NCBI GenBank assembly: GCA_964363685.1
Contig: CAYIJG010000003.1
Span: 1-35,185 of the forward strand
From: XYD2-FULL-39-9 sp964363685
Lineage (GTDB): Bacteria > Patescibacteriota > Patescibacteriia > Magasanikbacterales > GWA2-37-8
Reading direction: 5' to 3'
DNA: 35,185 nt
This document shows, one piece after another, positions 31,676 through 35,185 of this stretch. The translations under genes and the position numbers were made by a program. Under the pieces are notes generated by a model, which was not told the DNA's origin, ran no database searches, and was given only the letters and a program-made list of their open reading frames with translations. The first letter of the stretch is position 1, and every line of letters starts with the position of its first letter.

Positions 31676-31704
31676 ATTATAGTCACAAAAAATTTGTATG
31701 TCAA
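31676..31704 (-). promoter_or_regulatory. Perfect-consensus promoter of GC-rich gene D
   Basis: Minus-strand TTGACA (31699-31704), 17-nt spacer, TATAAT (31676-31681). GTGGATAAGT (complement of 31711-31720), a near-match to a DnaA box, lies just upstream. The early leader TGCAGTTCTTTA equals that of gene E. The leader is about 200 nt. Confidence 0.85.
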
Positions 31705-31746
31705 TATAAAACTTATCCACTTTTATTAATCTTATAAAAACAAAAA

Positions 31747-31803
31747 GACCGCCTGCTCACTAGTTTCTACAATAAGTAAAAAATAATGAGCATGAAGGCG
31801 GTC
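31747..31803 (-). terminator. Terminator of GC-rich gene E
   Basis: Stems GACCGCCT (31747-31754) / AGGCGGTC (31796-31803) and TGCTCA (31754-31759) / TGAGCA (31787-31792). The loop again has GTAGAAACTAGT and the tail is TTTTTGTTTTTATAA. Confidence 0.85.
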
Positions 31804-31875
31804 GTCTGTCGAACAGGCGAGCTCCTCCAAGCTCACTGCTTGCGCCCGTCCCTTGTGGGGCGGGATTGGGGTTGA

Positions 31876-32283
31876 TCAGACCCGCTGTTCGCGCCGATCG
31901 GCGAGGTACGGGCGGCGGCGCTGACGCGGGAGACGCGGCTGGATGTCGATGTCCATGTCCCAGGCCACCTGAGCGAAGGACGCACGCTTGAACGAACGAC
32001 GAACCACCGACGCGTCGCGCCGATCCACCTCCACCATGTCCAGGTTCTGGAGCACGGACACGAAGCGCACGGCCTCCCCGAGCGTCTCCACGCAGTGGGT
32101 GATGTGGAACACCGGGAAGAAGGCCTGGATCTGGGTGATCTCGGACTCCTTCGAGAGGGTCGGGACGATGCTGCGCTGCTCCGGCGGCACCTGGCCGACC
32201 GGGATCAGCCCCACATGGAACTGCATGCGCTGCCCTTTGCTGCGAGGCGCCTGGGACTCGATGATACACGGGATGAATGACAT
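31876..32283 (-). CDS. GC-rich gene E, hypothetical protein
   Basis: A 135-residue soluble protein starting MSFIPCIIESQAPRSKGQRM, with a middle QAFFPVFHITHCVETLGEAV and a highly basic C-terminus (RLPRQRRRPYLADRR). Nearly all third codon positions are G or C, in sharp contrast with the flanks. No family recognised; the basic tail might bind nucleic acid. The ATG (32283) is 8 nt after GGGGAG; a GTG at 32292 is an alternative. The larger frame at 31760-32299 and the plus frame at 31988-32389 are shadows with poor codon patterns. Its promoter and terminator closely match those of gene D. Confidence 0.72.
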   Translation of the reverse strand: MSFIPCIIESQAPRSKGQRMQFHVGLIPVGQVPPEQRSIVPTLSKESEITQIQAFFPVFHITHCVETLGEAVRFVSVLQNLDMVEVDRRDASVVRRSFKRASFAQVAWDMDIDIQPRLPRQRRRPYLADRREQRV

Positions 32284-32480
32284 TGCGTACACTCCCCACG
32301 ACAGATCACGAAAGCTCCGTATGGAAGGTCACTCGACCTCAGACTATCGCAAACGCGACGGTCTAGCTTCCAATAACTATACAATTTAGTGCCATGCTGA
32401 ACGAAAAGAAAAACTTAACAGAAATTCTTCGCTTCATTCAGAATGACAACTAAAAATTGAGAGATTTAAAGAACTGCAAA
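32284..32480. other. Leader of GC-rich gene E with half of a palindromic element
   Basis: About 195 nt between the -10 box and the ATG. It carries a single arm of the REP family at 32412-32450 (minus strand GTCATTCTGAATGAAGCGAA) and no gene. Confidence 0.5.
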
Positions 32481-32509
32481 ATTATAGCCATAAAACCCCT
32501 AAATGTCAA
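32481..32509 (-). promoter_or_regulatory. Perfect-consensus promoter of GC-rich gene E
   Basis: Minus-strand TTGACA (32504-32509), 17-nt spacer, TATAAT (32481-32486). GTGGATAAGTTTTA sits just upstream, as before gene D, and the early leader TGCAGTTCTTTA is the same. Confidence 0.85.
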
Positions 32510-32542
32510 GGTAAAACTTATCCACCGCTATATTTTTAAAAC

Positions 32543-32580
32543 AAATAACCCCGCCCCGCATATGCGGGGCGGGGTTATTT
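32543..32580. terminator. Perfect 38-bp palindromic terminator
   Basis: Each arm is 19 nt (AAATAACCCCGCCCCGCAT) without mismatch, flanked by T-runs on both strands. It terminates the DUF378 gene (minus); the GC core is the same as in the terminator at 8364-8393. Confidence 0.9.
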
Positions 32581-32598
32581 GTTTTTGTCTGAAAAAGT

Positions 32599-32823
32599 TT
32601 ACACCATCGGTTTTTTTTCACAACATTTACAATCTTTCTTGTGAGTAGATAAAACAACGATAGCTGAAAGACCGACTAAGACATAGATTACTCTGGAAAG
32701 CGTTGCGCCTTGACCGCCAAAGAGCACGCCGATGTCCCAATTAAATAAACCAACGAGTAACCAGTTTAAACCGCCAATAACAAGTAGCAAAAATGCTACC
32801 ATGTGTAATTTTGAATTTTGCAT
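32599..32823 (-). CDS. DUF378-family small membrane protein
   Basis: A 74-residue protein with two membrane helices (about residues 8-27 and 41-59) and a Cys-rich end (KKDCKCCEKK). LLVIGGLNWLLVGLFNWDIG and LSRVIYVLVGLSAIVVL match DUF378, where the pair of helices and the N-W residues are conserved. Function of the family is unknown. The start has the best ribosome site of the window, AAAGGAGGTGA, 10 nt before the ATG, so high translation is expected. Confidence 0.9.
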   Translation of the reverse strand: MQNSKLHMVAFLLLVIGGLNWLLVGLFNWDIGVLFGGQGATLSRVIYVLVGLSAIVVLSTHKKDCKCCEKKPMV

Positions 32824-32889
32824 AATATTTTGTCACCTCCTTTCGGTTGGAAATCCTAAATACTAAAAACTAAATTCTAAAAAACGCAA

Positions 32890-33774
32890 TTATAAAATCA
32901 ACCCTTCGCGATTTTCTTGTTCTTGTTTTTGTAAAATATAGACATCGGCATTATATTCATCGTTACCGACAAATTCTGCCCTGCCTACCGGCAGGCAGGC
33001 TTTCTTATCTATAATCGCTTCCATCGGCGAACAGGTATTACAACCCTCACCTTGCGGACATTTAAATCTCTCCAGCTGGCGCGCTAACTTTACTTGTCTA
33101 GCAACATCTGTAATCTTTTTTTGGGCTGTTTCTATATCTGGTAATTCTTTTGGAGTTAGGTCATCACTGCTGTCCAAATACCAATAACTTGCCCGACTAG
33201 CTTGTCGTTTTTGACAGCGCTCTACCAGCAAGCGATAAATCGGCAATTGCAAAGACTCCGGGTCCTCTTCAGCCTTGCCGGTTTTAAAATCTATAATATG
33301 GACACTATCGGTCTCGGGCAGATATTCCAACCAATCTACTTTGCCACACAAAATAATGTTATCTTCTTCAGATAACCAAAAATACGGCAAGTCCATTTGG
33401 ATTTTGATAGCCAGTCCTGAGATTGGCCCGGGATTATTCATCACCCGACGAATCATATCTTGACCGCGAGTTTTGTATTTATATTCTGATTCTGGAGAAG
33501 TAAACCCGCCTTTTTTGCCCGTCACTTTGCTCCAAGATTTTTCAAACTTATCCATGAGAGAATCGGAAAAGCGAGAATGTTTTGGTAACACTGATAATGA
33601 CTCCAAGACTTCATGCACTGCTTGCCCCAAAGCCAACGACGGAGCCATCAGTTTTATTTTGTGATTTGTCTTTGGATCACGATAGACATTTTTGAGATAA
33701 TAAGCACGAGGACAACGCAAAAAATCGCTGATGGAAGTGTGCGATACCCAGGTGGCCGTGTATTTGTCTGGCAT
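32890..33774 (-). CDS. Fe-S PD-(D/E)XK nuclease (RecB/Cas4-like)
   Basis: A 294-residue nuclease of the Cas4/AddB/RecB-C type. Motifs: first Cys in RCPRAYYL (Cys21), helix His in GQAVHEVLE (His54), GKVDWLEYL (Asp147) and the core IIDFKTGK (Asp162, Lys164), QLPIYRLL, and three late Cys in FKCPQGEGCNTC (239, 245, 248), giving a four-Cys iron-sulfur site. The C-terminus carries KKACLPVGRA, coded by a 20-bp palindrome. No cas1, cas2, helicase or CRISPR array is present, so a DNA-repair role is more likely than adaptation. Confidence 0.88.
   Translation of the reverse strand: MPDKYTATWVSHTSISDFLRCPRAYYLKNVYRDPKTNHKIKLMAPSLALGQAVHEVLESLSVLPKHSRFSDSLMDKFEKSWSKVTGKKGGFTSPESEYKYKTRGQDMIRRVMNNPGPISGLAIKIQMDLPYFWLSEEDNIILCGKVDWLEYLPETDSVHIIDFKTGKAEEDPESLQLPIYRLLVERCQKRQASRASYWYLDSSDDLTPKELPDIETAQKKITDVARQVKLARQLERFKCPQGEGCNTCSPMEAIIDKKACLPVGRAEFVGNDEYNADVYILQKQEQENREGLIL
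32980..32999. repeat. 20-bp palindromic repeat inside the nuclease gene
   Basis: CCTGCCTACCGGCAGGCAGG, the exact reverse complement of the intergenic copy at 22526-22545. It encodes ACLPVGRA in frame, just after the Fe-S cysteines. Confidence 0.75.
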
Positions 33775-33781
33775 AAGAGAT

Positions 33782-33925
33782 TGTCATCCTGAGTGAAACG
33801 AAGGATCTCTGTCCGTTTGTCATCCTGAGCGAGAGTCGCCTAGGCGACCGCGTCGAAGGATCCCTTACACTTAGTTTTTGCAAATACTATGTTTAAGGGA
33901 TTCCTCCACTTCGGTCAGAATGACA
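33782..33925. repeat. REP-like palindromic cluster
   Basis: A truncated arm (TGTCATCCTGAGTGAAACGA, from 33782) is followed by a complete element (33818-33925) with ends TGTCATCC and GAATGACA and inner arms CCCTTA/TAAGGG. It includes a small hairpin GTCGCCTAGGCGAC at 33835-33848. It separates the nuclease gene from the small acidic gene. Confidence 0.75.
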
Positions 33926-33942
33926 GTTGTTGCAATAAACAA

Positions 33943-34134
33943 TTAACTATCCATTACCTTCCCCAAAGCATCCTCTTCATCATAGCCTTCATCTTCTAAT
34001 TGTTTTAGTTTTTGCGCCTGTTCTGGATCTAGATCAAAGTCCTGCATTAACTCTTCTACTGCGGCTTCTAAATCGTTCTGAGTTTGATTGCCTGATTGGG
34101 AATCATCTTGTTTTTGGTCATCATCGTTTGACAT
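33943..34134 (-). CDS. Small acidic protein
   Basis: A 63-residue protein: disordered Asp/Gln/Ser-rich N-terminus (MSNDDDQKQDDSQSGNQTQN), then a helical region LEAAVEELMQDFDLDPEQAQ and a C-terminus GYDEEDALGKVMDS. The spacing of hydrophobic residues suggests a short helical hairpin. No family recognised. It is bounded by the metK terminator upstream and the REP cluster downstream, so it is probably transcribed alone. Confidence 0.62.
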   Translation of the reverse strand: MSNDDDQKQDDSQSGNQTQNDLEAAVEELMQDFDLDPEQAQKLKQLEDEGYDEEDALGKVMDS

Positions 34135-34205
34135 ATTGAAATGTGTTAAAAATTAAATCTGACATATGCCTATATTCTATAATCTTTCTGCAATATTGGC
34201 AAGCA

Positions 34206-34236
34206 AAAACCCTATACCGGAATGGCATAGGGTTTT
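34206..34236 (-). terminator. Terminator of metK
   Basis: Stem AAAACCCTAT (34206-34215) / ATAGGGTTTT (34227-34236), loop of 11 nt, followed by T-rich sequence on the minus strand. It lies 20 nt after the metK stop. Confidence 0.85.
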
Positions 34237-34255
34237 ACTTCTTATTTATTTCAGT

Positions 34256-35185
34256 TTAAATGTCCCACTTAAATCCATTTCCAAAATGTCCATACTCGGC
34301 TGTCTTACGGAATTGCGGTTTGCGAAGATTGAGAAATTTGATAATTGCTGACGGACGTAAATCATAGCCTTTTATTTCTTCTTGCTTGCCGTCAATATCA
34401 ACCACAGCCATTAACGGTTTGGAGACTCCGATAGCATAAGCAATATGAACAAAGACTTCTTTGGCGTGATGTTTTTTGAGATAATCAACGGCGATTCGGC
34501 GCGCCATATAGGCGGCACTTCGATCAACTTTGGTCGCGTCTTTTCCCGAAAACGCCCCGCCCCCAACTGGAATATTCGGACCATAATTATCAACAGCAAG
34601 TTTGCGACCAGTAAGACCGGTGTCGGCATGGAATCCACCGATAGTCCACTTACCATTTGGATTTCGTAGCCAAATGTCTTTAATATTTTTAATATGTTTT
34701 GGCAGATATTTTTTGAAGTTCAAAACTGTCTTTTCCAGTTTTACATCTCGCATATCTCCGCTCGTGCAAAGCGAAGTCAGAATTTTTTCAATTTTTCCAT
34801 TATTCACAGTCACTTGCGCTTTACCATCATGTCGTCCCATGGCTTTACAGAGCTTTCGAGAAAGCACCACTTCAAGCGGAAGCATTTCAGGTGTTTCATT
34901 TGTAGCATACCCTACCATAATCCCCTGATCTCCGGCGCCATCCTGATCAACGCCATGACTGATTTCTGGACTTTGCTCAACCACATTTACCACCACGCCA
35001 ATGTCTTCGTTATATCCACAATCTTTGTAAACATTTTTTGCTATCTCACGAATATTTACATATGCTTTAGTAGTTAGCTCTCCGCAGACAGTAATAACGC
35101 CGTGACCGCCTAAAGTTTCAATCGCCACGCGTGAATATGGATCTTGTGCAAGACAAGCATCAAGAATCGCATCTGATATTTGATC
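34256..35185 (-). CDS. metK: S-adenosylmethionine synthetase (5' end outside window)
   Basis: 309 residues of methionine adenosyltransferase are present; the frame is open through the window edge, where it reads DQISDAILDACLAQDP, so only about the first 20 residues are missing. The GTG at 35128 is internal, not the start. Family motifs visible are GAGDQGIMVGYATNET, GGFHADTGLTGRKLAVDNYG and the P-loop-like GGGAFSGKDATKVDRSAAYM. Some positions differ from model enzymes (GGFHAD where GGPQGD is usual). The enzyme makes SAM from methionine and ATP and supplies methyltransferases such as the FkbM protein. Confidence 0.95.
   Translation of the reverse strand, partial: DQISDAILDACLAQDPYSRVAIETLGGHGVITVCGELTTKAYVNIREIAKNVYKDCGYNEDIGVVVNVVEQSPEISHGVDQDGAGDQGIMVGYATNETPEMLPLEVVLSRKLCKAMGRHDGKAQVTVNNGKIEKILTSLCTSGDMRDVKLEKTVLNFKKYLPKHIKNIKDIWLRNPNGKWTIGGFHADTGLTGRKLAVDNYGPNIPVGGGAFSGKDATKVDRSAAYMARRIAVDYLKKHHAKEVFVHIAYAIGVSKPLMAVVDIDGKQEEIKGYDLRPSAIIKFLNLRKPQFRKTAEYGHFGNGFKWDI

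Noticed and set aside
31760..32299. Long minus-strand frame of 179 codons over gene E
   Set aside because: It is rich in Arg, Pro, Ala and Gly as expected for a shadow frame of GC-rich DNA, and it runs through the terminator of gene E. The 135-residue frame has the better third-position bias and a ribosome site.
31988..32389. Plus-strand frame of 133 codons opposite gene E
   Set aside because: No ribosome site or promoter on this strand, runs into the gene E leader, and codon bias fits the minus-strand gene.
32890..33774. Cas4-like nuclease as part of a CRISPR system
   Set aside because: No repeat-spacer array and no cas1, cas2 or effector gene in the window.

Overview
The window looks like part of a Candidate Phyla Radiation (Patescibacteria) chromosome. 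It has an AT-rich backbone, very short spacers, many small membrane proteins of unknown function, cysteine-rich surface proteins with Thr/Pro linkers, LytR-CpsA-Psr and C39-like envelope proteins, and palindromic repeats that sit in intergenic DNA and sometimes inside reading frames. No phylogenetic marker was tested, so the assignment is an inference. Consensus-like promoters (TTGACA, 16-18 nt spacer, TATAAT-like) and U-tract hairpin terminators are easy to see throughout.

Layout. 1-3.4 kb: greA, an alkyltransferase C-terminal domain, an MFS-like transporter operon and an SH3-CHAP hydrolase. 3.5-6.9 kb (+ strand): an ArsR-type regulator, three very short genes, a YggT protein, an LCP-type envelope enzyme and a C39-like lipoprotein. 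6.9-9.9 kb: small membrane proteins including a tandem pair, an acidic micro-peptide, a prohibitin/SPFH protein and a Cys4 protein. 9.9-12.6 kb: two exported proteins (a propeller-like protein with MopE-type calcium repeats and FN3, and a lipoprotein with three Cys/Trp repeats). 12.7-14.3 kb: HAD, tandem OmdA-domain and small acidic proteins. 14.6-19.0 kb: an overlapping three-gene envelope operon (acyltransferase 3, polysaccharide-deacetylase-like, Ig-like/C39). 19.0-22.3 kb: an accessory region with a dispersed 28-bp repeat and three GC-rich transcription units. 22.4 kb: tRNA-Asn. 22.6-28.6 kb: a five-gene operon (membrane-anchored Clp-type AAA, site-2 protease, FkbM methyltransferase, GT28-like glycosyltransferase, large GGDEF-like protein). 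28.6-31.0 kb: two surface proteins with the same N-terminal anchor. 31.1-32.5 kb: two more GC-rich modules. 32.6-35.2 kb: DUF378 protein, Fe-S PD-(D/E)XK nuclease, a small acidic protein and metK (5' end outside the window).

The most unusual feature is the set of GC-rich genes at 19.8-22.3 and 31.2-32.3 kb. At least four of them have their own consensus promoter and most have a clear terminator made of AT-rich, host-like DNA, while the coding part has strong third-position GC bias. The two modules at 31-32.5 kb share nearly the same promoter, start of leader and terminator but carry different proteins. This suggests a conserved expression frame into which foreign genes are placed. The 28-bp repeat ending in GTTAGAAC occurs four times around the first island, and one copy has attC-like inverted arms. 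No integrase is visible in the window, so an integron-like explanation is only a hypothesis.
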